Positions 1 to 6,224 of a DNA stretch of 7,656 nt are shown here, piece after piece (the first letter of the stretch is position 1; every line of letters starts with the position of its first letter). The DNA comes from an uncultured Dehalococcoidia bacterium. Its GTDB lineage: Bacteria; Chloroflexota; Dehalococcoidia; Dehalococcoidales; UBA3254. The DNA lies in the NCBI GenBank assembly GCA_903890885.1, contig CAITCX010000435.1:1-7656 (forward strand). The letters run 5' to 3'. Under the pieces are notes generated by a model, which was given only the letters and a program-made list of their open reading frames with translations, was not told where the DNA came from and searched no databases. Position numbers and translations under genes: made by a program.

Positions 1-2110
1 CCGCCAAGTACAAATCGGCATAATCTCTGGCCATACGGCGGGCACAGAATCTCGGTATGGTTAACCTGATTGTCCTCTTCACCATGTTAGCCCATGCGCG
101 CGGAATTCCATCTAGATCATTCTCGTAATACAGAGGGATTACTTTCTCTTCCAGCAACCTGTACAGAGCATCAGCATCAGCGGCATTCCGACTACCATTG
201 ACCGCATCGTTGTTGTCGCTGACAATTGCCCATCCGCTAGTACCATCGTATGCTTCGTGCCACCAACCATCCATCACACTCAGGTGAGGCACACCGTTTA
301 TACCTGCCTTCATACCGCTGGTGCCGCAGGCTTCCTCCATCACATTAGGATTATTTAGCCAGACATCTACGCCTTGTACCAAGTAGTGGGCAACATGAAT
401 ATCGTAATCTTCAACAAATCCTATATGCCCGCCAAATCCGCGATCAAAGGCTGCTCGCAAAATCTCTTGTATGATGAGCTTGCCGCGATGATCATTCGGA
501 TGAGCTTTGCCAGCAAAGACCAGCTGCACTGGTCTGGACTCATTAAGAAGGATACGCTTCAGGCGCTCTATGTCGTGAAATATCAGAGCAGCTCTCTTGT
601 AGTCTGTAAAACGCCGGCTGAATCCGATGGTCAGTGCCTTGTCCTCTAGCAGCGCACCCATCCCCAATGTGCTAGTCAGGGAAGTGCCTTCCTGCTTCCA
701 GCGTTTGCGGGCTCTATCACTCATAATCCTTATTAGCTTCCTTTTCAACAACGCCCTTGTTTCCATCAAATCCTTGTCAGGAATAAAGTTTACCCTGTCC
801 CAAGTCTCTTGATCATCCTGTTGGGATAGCCAATCGGTGCTGACATAGTTCTCATACAGTTTTGCCATCTCTGGCGCCAACCAGGTAGGCACGTGTACTC
901 CGTTGGTAACGGAGCAAATCGGGACCTCTTCCTCTTTTAATTCCGGCCAGACACCATTCCACATATGGCGACAGACGCCGGTGTGCAACTGACTCACACC
1001 ATTCCGGCGGCCAGCCATCTTTAGGCCGAGCACAGTCATGTTGAAATCTTGGTTGTCCAATCGAAACTTGCCGAGGGACAGAAACTCTTCCGCTGTTAAG
1101 GTGAGGCTCTCCCAAAAAGGGTTGAAGTAGTGCTCCACCAAAGGTCGCGGGAACACGTCGTTGCCCGCTGGCACAGGTGTATGTGTGGTAAAGACCGTGG
1201 TGGCGCGGACTTTCTCGAGTGCCTCCGCGAATTTCATGCCCTGTTGTATTAACTCTCGGCAGCGTTCTACCATCATGAAGGTTGTGTGCCCCTCATTCGC
1301 ATGCCAAACAGTGGGTTGTTCTCCTAGCGCTCGCAGTACCCTAACACCACCTATGCCAAGCAATATCTCTTGCTTCAGCCGTGTTTCTTTGTCGCCATCG
1401 TAAAGACGGTCCGCCAGCTTGCGGTCGTCGGGTGAGTTTTCATCCAGGTCTGGATCCAATAAGAACAGCTTGATACGGCCCACATTTACCTGCCATACGC
1501 CAATGCGAACGGAATGGGAATCGAGTGGCACATTGACCCGTAAAGGACGTTGGTCGAGTCCAATGACAGGTATGAGAGGTGCCTGAAGGAAATCAAGTTG
1601 TCGGTACACTTCTTTCTGCCAAGCATCGTTCGTTAGATGCTGCTGAAAATACCCATGAGGATACATCAAACCAACGCCGACAAGCGGCAGCCCCAGGTCG
1701 CTCGCTTCTTTACAGTAATCTCCGGCTAAGACACCTAGGCCACCGGCGTAAATTGGCAGTGAGTTGTGGAGGGCGAATTCCATGGAGAAATAGGCAATAC
1801 TTCCGGAAGCCAGTGCTGGATAGTTGCTATGGCACGACTGGATGGAGCCGCTCATATATTGTTTGAACTTCGCCATTGCTGAGTCATATCTGGCTAGGAA
1901 ATCGTCGTTTCCTGCAACTGTCTCCAGGCGGTTCTTGGGTAACAGCTGCAGCAGTCTCACAGGATTATGCCAAGTATCCCTCCACAATGTCATATCAAGC
2001 ACTTTGAACACATCTTTGGCATCGTCATTCCAGCTCCACCAAAGGTTATAAGCTAGTGATTTCAGGCCACCAATGCGTTCAGGTAGTTTGGCGGATATGT
2101 CTTCCGACAT
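1..2110 (-). CDS. glgP: alpha-glucan (glycogen) phosphorylase, 3' end beyond window
   Basis: Releases glucose-1-phosphate from alpha-1,4-glucan ends using pyridoxal phosphate (GT35 family, cytoplasmic glycogen turnover). I read 703 codons from the ATG at 2110 to the left edge with no stop. The N-terminus (about residues 6-115, with LAYNLWWSWN and HNPVRLL) matches the DUF3417 domain of the bacterial/archaeal subtype, which E. coli GlgP lacks. The phosphorylase core follows: the glycine-rich loop GGLG at 123-126, HANEGH at 270-275, TTHTPVPAGND, then EEACGTSGMKAGING. K601 in that last motif aligns with the lysine that binds PLP. The last visible residues (RRMARDYADLYLA) are close to where the short forms of the family end, so little may be missing, although some members carry a further C-terminal domain. 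A GAGGAGAG ribosome binding site lies just upstream of the ATG. No second glycogen gene is visible beside it. Confidence 0.95.
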   Translation of the reverse strand, partial: MSEDISAKLPERIGGLKSLAYNLWWSWNDDAKDVFKVLDMTLWRDTWHNPVRLLQLLPKNRLETVAGNDDFLARYDSAMAKFKQYMSGSIQSCHSNYPALASGSIAYFSMEFALHNSLPIYAGGLGVLAGDYCKEASDLGLPLVGVGLMYPHGYFQQHLTNDAWQKEVYRQLDFLQAPLIPVIGLDQRPLRVNVPLDSHSVRIGVWQVNVGRIKLFLLDPDLDENSPDDRKLADRLYDGDKETRLKQEILLGIGGVRVLRALGEQPTVWHANEGHTTFMMVERCRELIQQGMKFAEALEKVRATTVFTTHTPVPAGNDVFPRPLVEHYFNPFWESLTLTAEEFLSLGKFRLDNQDFNMTVLGLKMAGRRNGVSQLHTGVCRHMWNGVWPELKEEEVPICSVTNGVHVPTWLAPEMAKLYENYVSTDWLSQQDDQETWDRVNFIPDKDLMETRALLKRKLIRIMSDRARKRWKQEGTSLTSTLGMGALLEDKALTIGFSRRFTDYKRAALIFHDIERLKRILLNESRPVQLVFAGKAHPNDHRGKLIIQEILRAAFDRGFGGHIGFVEDYDIHVAHYLVQGVDVWLNNPNVMEEACGTSGMKAGINGVPHLSVMDGWWHEAYDGTSGWAIVSDNNDAVNGSRNAADADALYRLLEEKVIPLYYENDLDGIPRAWANMVKRTIRLTIPRFCARRMARDYADLYLA

Positions 2111-2515
2111 TGCCTCTCCTCATCATAAAAAGTTGTTTTCTTGATTGATGCAATACAGATACGTTTTCAGTTATACTTTTACACCAAATTCATTTTTTAC
2201 AACCACTTACCTGGCTGATCATAAATTAGCCGCAATTACCAATACTAGCCAATAAAAGTTTCATTCGACTGACAGCTTTGAAATAATGATAAAATAATGC
2301 TACAAGTCCAACAACCGTTTTAGCACCTATATAATCTATATATTTTTCGCTGGATTGGGAGTTGATCTATCACATCTATAAGAATCAAGAAAATACCACC
2401 ACATTAAAGAAATAGTTAGTTATAAGAAAACTTCTCAAATCTGATCGGAATTCTAGTCACACTTTCCACCTTCGGTTTTGCCTAAATACAACTCAGGATA
2501 GAGAAAGCCTTCCGG
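2111..2515. other. AT-rich intergenic region upstream of glgP
   Basis: About 400 bases without a credible gene. It must hold the promoter of glgP, read leftward. On the minus strand a TATAAC-like box lies near 2170, but no -35 element at normal spacing is convincing, so I do not call a promoter. The rest is AT-rich with no clear repeat or hairpin. Confidence 0.5.
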
Positions 2516-2743
2516 ATGATAGATACCTGCGGTGTTACCAATCGGCCCAGCCTGATGGCTGGCTTGATTGCCTTGGTAGTAGTGCCTGGTATAAACATCA
2601 GCAGTTAGTCAGGCGGAATCGGTATCACCATTGTCATTGCTCTGATTCAAGGTTATATCGTCGGCAGAACCATTCTAGACCTATACAGCCTGAGAAAGCA
2701 CTATGACGATTCAGTGGAAATAATTGATGTTAATGCACTCTAA
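2516..2743 (+). pseudogene. interrupted small membrane-protein ORF (in-frame TAG)
   Basis: From the ATG at 2516 the frame reads 30 codons to a TAG at 2606-2608, then continues open for 44 more codons to a TAA at 2741-2743. Both halves look coding and hydrophobic: LMAGLIALVVVPGINISS before the stop and GGIGITIVIALIQGYIVG after it, followed by a polar tail (LDLYSLRKHYDDSVEIIDV). Together they would make a protein of about 75 residues with one or two membrane segments. No strong ribosome binding site precedes the ATG. I do not recognise the family. The simplest reading is a decayed gene with one nonsense mutation. A sequencing error or chance open frame is possible. It ends 41 bases before the DUF2934 gene. 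Confidence 0.4.
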
Positions 2744-2748
2744 TATTG

Positions 2749-2763
2749 TAGTATTGTATACTA
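2749..2763 (+). promoter_or_regulatory. putative -10 box inside a short palindrome before the DUF2934 gene
   Basis: TAGTAT, a TGT loop, and ATACTA form a perfect 6-bp inverted repeat at 2749-2763. The right arm overlaps TATACT (2757-2762), a good -10 hexamer 22 bases before the ATG at 2785. No good -35 box is seen at 16-18 bases. The palindrome could be an operator or simply an AT-rich coincidence. Confidence 0.3.
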
Positions 2764-2784
2764 TAGATCGAAGGAGGAAACAAA

Positions 2785-2970
2785 ATGGGACGACAAGACG
2801 AAATCAGATTGATTGCTTATCATATCTGGGAAGAAGAGAACTGCCCAGCCGGCCATGATTGTGAACATTGGTTGAAAGCCGAGGCTATTTGGGATGAGCA
2901 ACAAAAACAAAAAGCTGTGAAGCAAAGTACTAAAGCCAAAGCTGTTAAGAAGAAACATGCAAAAACCTAA
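2785..2970 (+). CDS. DUF2934 domain small protein
   Basis: A 61-residue protein with no known biochemical function. Residues about 5-34 (IRLIAYHIWEEENCPAGHDCEHWLKAEA) follow the DUF2934 pattern: an IR-x-x-AY-x-xWEEE-x-x-P-x-G-x-D-x-EHWL-x-AE stretch, usually part of short bacterial proteins of this size. The C-terminal third (about 41-61) is a lysine/alanine-rich, probably disordered basic tail (KQKAVKQSTKAKAVKKKHAK), which could contact nucleic acid; that is inference. The start is firmly set by GAAGGAGGAAAC, with AGGAGG about 7 bases before the ATG. It appears to be a single-gene unit between two gene-poor spacers. The family match is from my recall of the motif, not a search. Confidence 0.8.
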   Translation: MGRQDEIRLIAYHIWEEENCPAGHDCEHWLKAEAIWDEQQKQKAVKQSTKAKAVKKKHAKT

Positions 2971-3561
2971 TTTAAAAGCATACCATCACAGATGCATATG
3001 CCGGAATTTTGCCAATATTCAGATTTACTCATTAAGTAACCTCCCTAAATAAGCCCTTAACAATCGTTTGCTATGATAGGTAATGTCAGGATAACTGACT
3101 AGCTCTTTCTTAGTAGGCTCCTTAGACTCAGCCCGGTCCCAAAAGCCGGACTGAAGTCATTTTATACACCTAACGGAATTTTAAGCCTCGGCCTATACTG
3201 GAGCGGTTAAATTTGTCTTTTTATTACCGGTGTAAATGTTATTGCAAAAGTGGGGAATTCCTACTTGCAAAAAACACTCCGAGGGGCTCCTTAACCAAGG
3301 AAACCCCATCGGGGTTATTTGCTAGGTGAAGTGAGTCATTTGTCCACAGAATCTCAAACCGAACAACCCATGAATTTATGCCGTTTACAGCGATTCCAGA
3401 GGGTAAAAGTATATGGATATTGAGGGATGGAGCAGGGTTGGACTATAGCTGTAACAAGGCCTGATTGTGCTTAAAACCTACCATATTCACCAGTGCGGTA
3501 CTTACCTGTGGGAACAGAATTAAAATCAGGTTGTTTATGGGGGCACTTTTGGGCAAGAAGG
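2971..3561. other. intergenic region with hairpins, no convincing gene
   Basis: About 590 bases. The main feature is the long hairpin at 3279-3312 (listed separately). Others are an imperfect inverted repeat at 3242-3270 (TTGCAA arms around GGGAATTCC) and a weaker CCGG-centred stem near 3130-3155. On the minus strand a 21-codon frame with a good GGGAGG lies at 2967-3032 (see findings). I see no protein-coding gene of normal size on either strand and no known riboswitch consensus. Confidence 0.5.
3269..3312 (-). terminator. rho-independent terminator (minus strand), long hairpin plus T6
   Basis: Read on the minus strand the stem is CCGA, GGGG, CCTT, loop GGTT, then AAGG, CCCC, TCGG: 12 paired bases in three blocks, separated by a 1-base bulge and a small 3/2 internal loop (3279-3312). 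It is followed by AGTG and TTTTTT (3274 to 3269). It lies 250 bases beyond the stop of the methyltransferase gene that ends at 3562 and is the only good terminator for that leftward unit. On the plus strand the same hairpin is followed only by GGTTATTT, so it would work poorly there. Confidence 0.6.
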
Positions 3562-4158
3562 TTAATTCTTTTTTAATAATGCCGAGTAACTCAGGAATAT
3601 CCTGGGGTGGTCTATTATTGATAATCCCGCCTTCCCGGCTATTGCGAGTGTCTTATTAAAGGCATCCTTTGAAACATGCAGCCTAGGTTCTACAAACAGC
3701 AACAATCCATCTCTTTTTAGCCTGGATGATACATCGACCAAAAAAGATGGTTGGTCTGATACCTCGTGCACCATCCAGAAAGCCAGGCAAAAATCTACAG
3801 TTTCGTCTATTCCGATACTATCAGGGGTACTCAGCTGAAGCTGGATGCGCTGCTCTACTCCTGCCCGCTGAGCCCTCCGAAAAATTCCATCAAGCATCTT
3901 TTGTTGAAGATCGGCCGCAATGACTTTTCCAGTATCCCCCACTAATTTGGCCAAGGGAATAGTAAAATAACCTATTCCCGGTCCGATATCCAGGACTGTC
4001 CAGCCTCGCATAATATACGGCTTCAAAATAGATTCGGGATTCTGAAGAAGCTTTCTGAAAACGTTATCAAATGTAAAACACAGCCACCACGGACACACGC
4101 ATGGCTGGCGAAAGGGCGGTTGAGCTTTTTCAGGGTGTATATTGTTCATCAGTCCCAT
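3562..4158 (-). CDS. class I SAM-dependent methyltransferase (UbiE/MenG-like fold)
   Basis: A 198-residue Rossmann-fold methyltransferase, substrate unknown. SAM-binding motif I is VLDIGPGIG at 55-63. The acidic residue that would contact the ribose is D83 in VIAADL, and a post-motif region is DGLLLFVEPR at 150-159. The N-terminus carries a Cys/Trp-rich stretch (CVCPWWLCFTFDN, 20-32) typical of a small-methyltransferase group in anaerobic bacteria; its cysteines (C20, C22, C27) could bind metal, but that is inference. Two starts are possible, at 4158 and at 4149 (the third codon after it); neither has a strong ribosome binding site. It lies 117 bases downstream of another methyltransferase on the same strand and is probably cotranscribed with it. 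The length is complete for the family core. Confidence 0.8.
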   Translation of the reverse strand: MGLMNNIHPEKAQPPFRQPCVCPWWLCFTFDNVFRKLLQNPESILKPYIMRGWTVLDIGPGIGYFTIPLAKLVGDTGKVIAADLQQKMLDGIFRRAQRAGVEQRIQLQLSTPDSIGIDETVDFCLAFWMVHEVSDQPSFLVDVSSRLKRDGLLLFVEPRLHVSKDAFNKTLAIAGKAGLSIIDHPRIFLSYSALLKKN

Positions 4159-4275
4159 TATACAACGCCATCGGCAGTCTGAAATAGCCTAATAATAACT
4201 TCTATAGGGCTGCACAACACTTTGTTTTGAGCCAGGATCATTTCAGTATTAAACACGCCTGCTACGCGGCAGCTA

Positions 4276-4944
4276 TCATCTCCTGGCCCAGAATAAAGCT
4301 GCACATCCGCGCCGTTCTATATAAACCTCAGAAAAATGCTTTTTCAGACTCTGCTCCAGCGCGTCTAGACTGTCCTCCTTATTTTCCATAAACCGGAACA
4401 GGTTGGTAAACCAGAATGCGCAAGTAGCCAAGGGGCTGCGTTTGACGCCTTTATACAGGAAGGTGGTGCCAAAAACTGTGCCGCCGGGCTTAAGAAGCGG
4501 AACAATATTTTGGAAGACTGCCTCTTTAGTAGCCATTGTGCCAGGCAAACAATGCAGTATATAGCTTAAACCAATCGAGTCAAAGGCCGGAATACTGAGA
4601 GGATGTGACTCCATAATGTTCATTTGATAAACTTGCGGATGATAACGATTTAAGCGTTTTTGCGCTTTTTCCAGCATATTGGGATTAAGGTCCAGCAAAA
4701 CAAGGCTAGGCAGTTGTACGTGGAACCTGCATTTATCAAGAAAAAAGCCAGTGCCCACGCCAATATCCAGGTGATTGGCGGAGATGTGCTCATTATAAAA
4801 CTTAAGAATGTAACTGGATGGACACTGCCAGACAAACTGGCAGCAGAACCCCAGCGCAAACCAATCGTATGTCCACAAGAATGCTTTAGTAAACCAAGAA
4901 TGGCCTGACCATGGGCTCCTGGATGATGTTATTGATATTTTCAT
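4276..4944 (-). CDS. class I SAM-dependent methyltransferase, second of tandem pair
   Basis: A 222-residue class I methyltransferase, substrate unknown. Motif I is HLDIGVGTG at 58-66, the ribose-binding acidic strand is LLDLNPNML at 83-91, a motif IV-like strand is FDSIGLSYILHCLPG at 121-135, and LKPGGTVFG is at 151-159. An aromatic-rich N-terminus (WTYDWFALGFCCQFVWQCP, 24-42) precedes the fold, and the C-terminus ends in GCAALFWARR. I recall a family of this layout with the same HLD-GVGTG, LLDLNPN and LHCLPG signatures in actinobacteria and Bacillota, annotated only as methyltransferase. It is not a duplicate of the neighbouring methyltransferase: outside motif I the sequences differ. AAAGGAT boxes lie 2 and 14 bases upstream of the ATG, so the ribosome binding site is not ideal. 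Confidence 0.8.
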   Translation of the reverse strand: MKISITSSRSPWSGHSWFTKAFLWTYDWFALGFCCQFVWQCPSSYILKFYNEHISANHLDIGVGTGFFLDKCRFHVQLPSLVLLDLNPNMLEKAQKRLNRYHPQVYQMNIMESHPLSIPAFDSIGLSYILHCLPGTMATKEAVFQNIVPLLKPGGTVFGTTFLYKGVKRSPLATCAFWFTNLFRFMENKEDSLDALEQSLKKHFSEVYIERRGCAALFWARR

Positions 4945-5010
4945 ATCCTTTAGACTATCCTTTCTGCAAAAATATTGCCAGCCCCCAATAGCGCCTGTTA
5001 AAAAATGGGA

Positions 5011-5157
5011 AGTGAGAGATGGGCAGTGAGGGAGGATAAAGTTATAAGTTTTAAGTTCACAGTTTACGGTTTATGGTTTACAGTTTACGGATGCCAAGTA
5101 TTAAGTTCGAAGTTCTAAGTTCTAAGTTTTAAGATATGGGACTTGAGATTGGAGATT
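5011..5157. repeat. degenerate heptamer-phased tandem repeat
   Basis: Cut into sevens from 5011, the tract stays in register for 21 units. The units include AGTGAGA, AGTGAGG, AAGTTAT, AAGTTTT, AAGTTCA, CAGTTTA, CGGTTTA, TGGTTTA, CAGTTTA, then TAAGTTC, GAAGTTC, TAAGTTC, TAAGTTT, and finally TGAGATT and GGAGATT. The clearest block is 5039-5129. Successive units differ by one to three bases, so this is an old, drifted tandem array. It resembles in style the short heptameric repeats known from some cyanobacteria and other bacteria. It lies upstream of the leftward methyltransferases and runs into the start of the ORF at 5143. Confidence 0.65.
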
Positions 5158-5412
5158 ATAGGGATAGTTGCTGGCGCAGCGGCCGCAGCTAATCACGCCT
5201 CCGGAAAAACGTCTGGCGCCGGACTGATCTACAATGGCGTTTTTCTGGCATATACCGGCGTGATCGCGGTCGCCTGTAACGCAGTGATAATTTATATTCC
5301 AGGGTTAATCAGGCTCTCAAAGTTATATCAGACACAACGTCTCATGGTTTTTCGACCAGAAACAGAAACAGGGGAACCGGCAAAAATAATTCTCGTTATC
5401 CGGCAAAAGTAG
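5143..5412 (+). CDS. orphan hydrophobic ORF, unknown, possibly a gene fragment
   Basis: An 89-residue open frame that I do not recognise. It starts only at a TTG (5143) lying inside the heptamer repeat, has no clear ribosome binding site, and has no internal Met until near the C-terminus. The body looks coding: a Gly/Ala-rich N-terminus (IVAGAAAAANHASGKTSGAG), then one strong membrane segment at about 28-58 (NGVFLAYTGVIAVACNAVII), then a basic amphipathic stretch (IRLSKLYQTQR) and a polar tail. The lack of a credible start next to repeat DNA suggests either a remnant whose 5' end was replaced by repeat expansion or a chance frame. Confidence 0.35.
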   Translation: MRLEIIGIVAGAAAAANHASGKTSGAGLIYNGVFLAYTGVIAVACNAVIIYIPGLIRLSKLYQTQRLMVFRPETETGEPAKIILVIRQK

Positions 5413-5539
5413 TTGACGCCAACCATCGCCGTCCATCTGGAACCGCCCCACCCCCACCAGGTAATCGGAAGAACGAAAGAAATTAGGTCATTGTTAATAA
5501 TGGTAAACTGAGTTAAACTATACCCATCCCAGAGCAACT

Positions 5540-5558
5540 CCCTATATCCTTTATAGGG
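5540..5558. repeat. perfect inverted repeat CCCTATA-N5-TATAGGG
   Basis: CCCTATA at 5540-5546, a TCCTT spacer, and TATAGGG at 5552-5558 form a 7-bp perfect stem with a 5-base loop. No T-run follows, so a terminator is unlikely. The right arm runs directly into the first GGGTGGCCGATTT copy of the IS-like remnant, so it may belong to the end of that element or be a protein-binding site. Confidence 0.5.
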
Positions 5559-5630
5559 TGGCCGATTTGCCCGTGCTCATGGCCTAGTTTGGACCGAAAT
5601 GGGTAGCCGATTTCAGCGAAATAGGCATCA
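5556..5630. mobile_element. probable solo end of an IS21-family-like element
   Basis: Two near-identical 13-mers, GGGTGGCCGATTT (5556-5568) and GGGTAGCCGATTT (5601-5613), lie in direct orientation 45 bases apart. The second continues into CAGCGAAATAGGCA. IS21-family elements often carry several directly repeated GGTGGCC(N)TTT-type transposase sites at their ends, with CAGCGAAATA-like sequence, and this matches my recollection of that pattern. No istA or istB coding sequence is present, so at most a remnant end is left. Confidence 0.35.
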
Positions 5631-5679
5631 GGTCTTCAGGATTTCCCCGGTATTTACCCTTAGCCAACTTTAAAAAAGG

Positions 5680-5708
5680 TTTAATAAAAGTCGTAAACAC
5701 GTTAAAAT
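5680..5708 (+). promoter_or_regulatory. putative sigma-70-type promoter for the 5737 gene set
   Basis: TTTAAT (5680-5685) and TAAAAT (5703-5708) are separated by exactly 17 bases. The -10 box matches the consensus at five of six positions; the -35 box is weak. The expected start of transcription would give a leader of about 20 bases before the ATG at 5737, with AAAGGAGAG at 5722-5730 as ribosome binding site. It could drive the 156-residue protein, the glycosylase and the methyltransferase together. Confidence 0.4.
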
Positions 5709-5736
5709 AGAATCGTCAAACAAAGGAGAGTCCTTT

Positions 5737-6207
5737 ATGGGTTACACCCTTTACTGGTATAGGGAAAAAACTGTTGACCAGGCCGTTTTCCAGCGTATGC
5801 TGGATGATTTCAAGAAAATACTTCCGGAGATTGATCGTAGCGAAGTGGTATTGGCCGGTCCTGATGGCGAAGGTTTGCCCATGATCAATGAATACGGTGT
5901 GAGTTTTAACGGCAAATGCGAATCCCAGGGCTGCTGCGAGTCTTTCAACTTTGTCCAAGACTTGATTTTCGTTTATCATCAACCAAGAAAAAGGAACGGC
6001 AAATACTTCCAGTATGCCAAAACAGGAGGGTTACCGTATGGACTGGCAGCGGCTGCCTTTTTAATTATTGCCAAACAATATTTAAGAGACCAGATCACTG
6101 TCAGCAGCGATGCACCTCTCCCAGACTGGGACAAACCCAGAAGATGGTGTCAGCGTATACTTGGCTTTGGATCGGAATTTTTACCGGAAAGTGATTTTGA
6201 AGAGTAG
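5737..6207 (+). CDS. conserved hypothetical protein, MGYTLYWYR type
   Basis: A 156-residue soluble protein of unknown function. The opening MGYTLYWYRE, then FQRMLDDFKKILPEI (18-32), a GEGLPMINEYGVSFNG stretch (44-59), and a C-terminal half with YGLAAAAFLIIAKQYLRDQITVSSD (101-125) look like a family of uncharacterised bacterial proteins that I recall only as hypothetical. A Cys cluster, C61-x4-C66-C67, sits in the middle and could bind metal. There is no signal peptide; the 104-112 stretch looks like a buried amphipathic helix rather than a membrane span. The start is well supported by AAAGGAGAG 7-8 bases upstream. The stop lies only 17 bases before the TTG of the glycosylase, so the two are probably cotranscribed, but a functional link is unproven. 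Confidence 0.75.
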   Translation: MGYTLYWYREKTVDQAVFQRMLDDFKKILPEIDRSEVVLAGPDGEGLPMINEYGVSFNGKCESQGCCESFNFVQDLIFVYHQPRKRNGKYFQYAKTGGLPYGLAAAAFLIIAKQYLRDQITVSSDAPLPDWDKPRRWCQRILGFGSEFLPESDFEE

Positions 6208-6224
6208 CTTCGCGGAGCATCTTA

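Larger units (their letters stand above)
5413..5736. other. intergenic region with inverted repeat, IS-like end and promoter
   Basis: About 320 bases with no gene. From left to right it contains a C-rich patch near 5440-5460, a perfect 7-bp inverted repeat (5540-5558), a pair of GGGT(G/A)GCCGATTT direct repeats resembling an IS21-type end (5556-5630), and the likely promoter of the gene at 5737. Each is listed separately. It marks the junction between the older region on the left and the AT-rich modification genes on the right. Confidence 0.5.

Noticed and set aside
374..2051. Several open frames of 75-95 codons on both strands within 374-2051
   Set aside because: All overlap the uninterrupted 703-codon glgP frame, whose motifs are unmistakable; they are shadow frames.
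2606..2608. TAG as a pyrrolysine codon
   Set aside because: No PYLIS-like structure or related methylamine methyltransferase sequence is seen, and the surrounding protein is a small hydrophobic one; a nonsense mutation is simpler.
3130..3330. Riboswitch in the 2971-3561 spacer
   Set aside because: I compared it by eye with c-di-GMP, cobalamin and other common riboswitch cores and found no conserved core, and no gene lies suitably downstream on the plus strand.
3443..3570. Minus-strand frame ending at 3443 (…VSTALVNMVGFKHNQALLQL)
   Set aside because: It looked briefly like the tail of a small motility-type protein, but it has no start codon with a ribosome binding site, overlaps the methyltransferase stop in another frame, and is short.
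5011..5157. CRISPR array
   Set aside because: The period is 7 bases with no spacers of 30-40 bases and no cas genes; it is a short tandem repeat.
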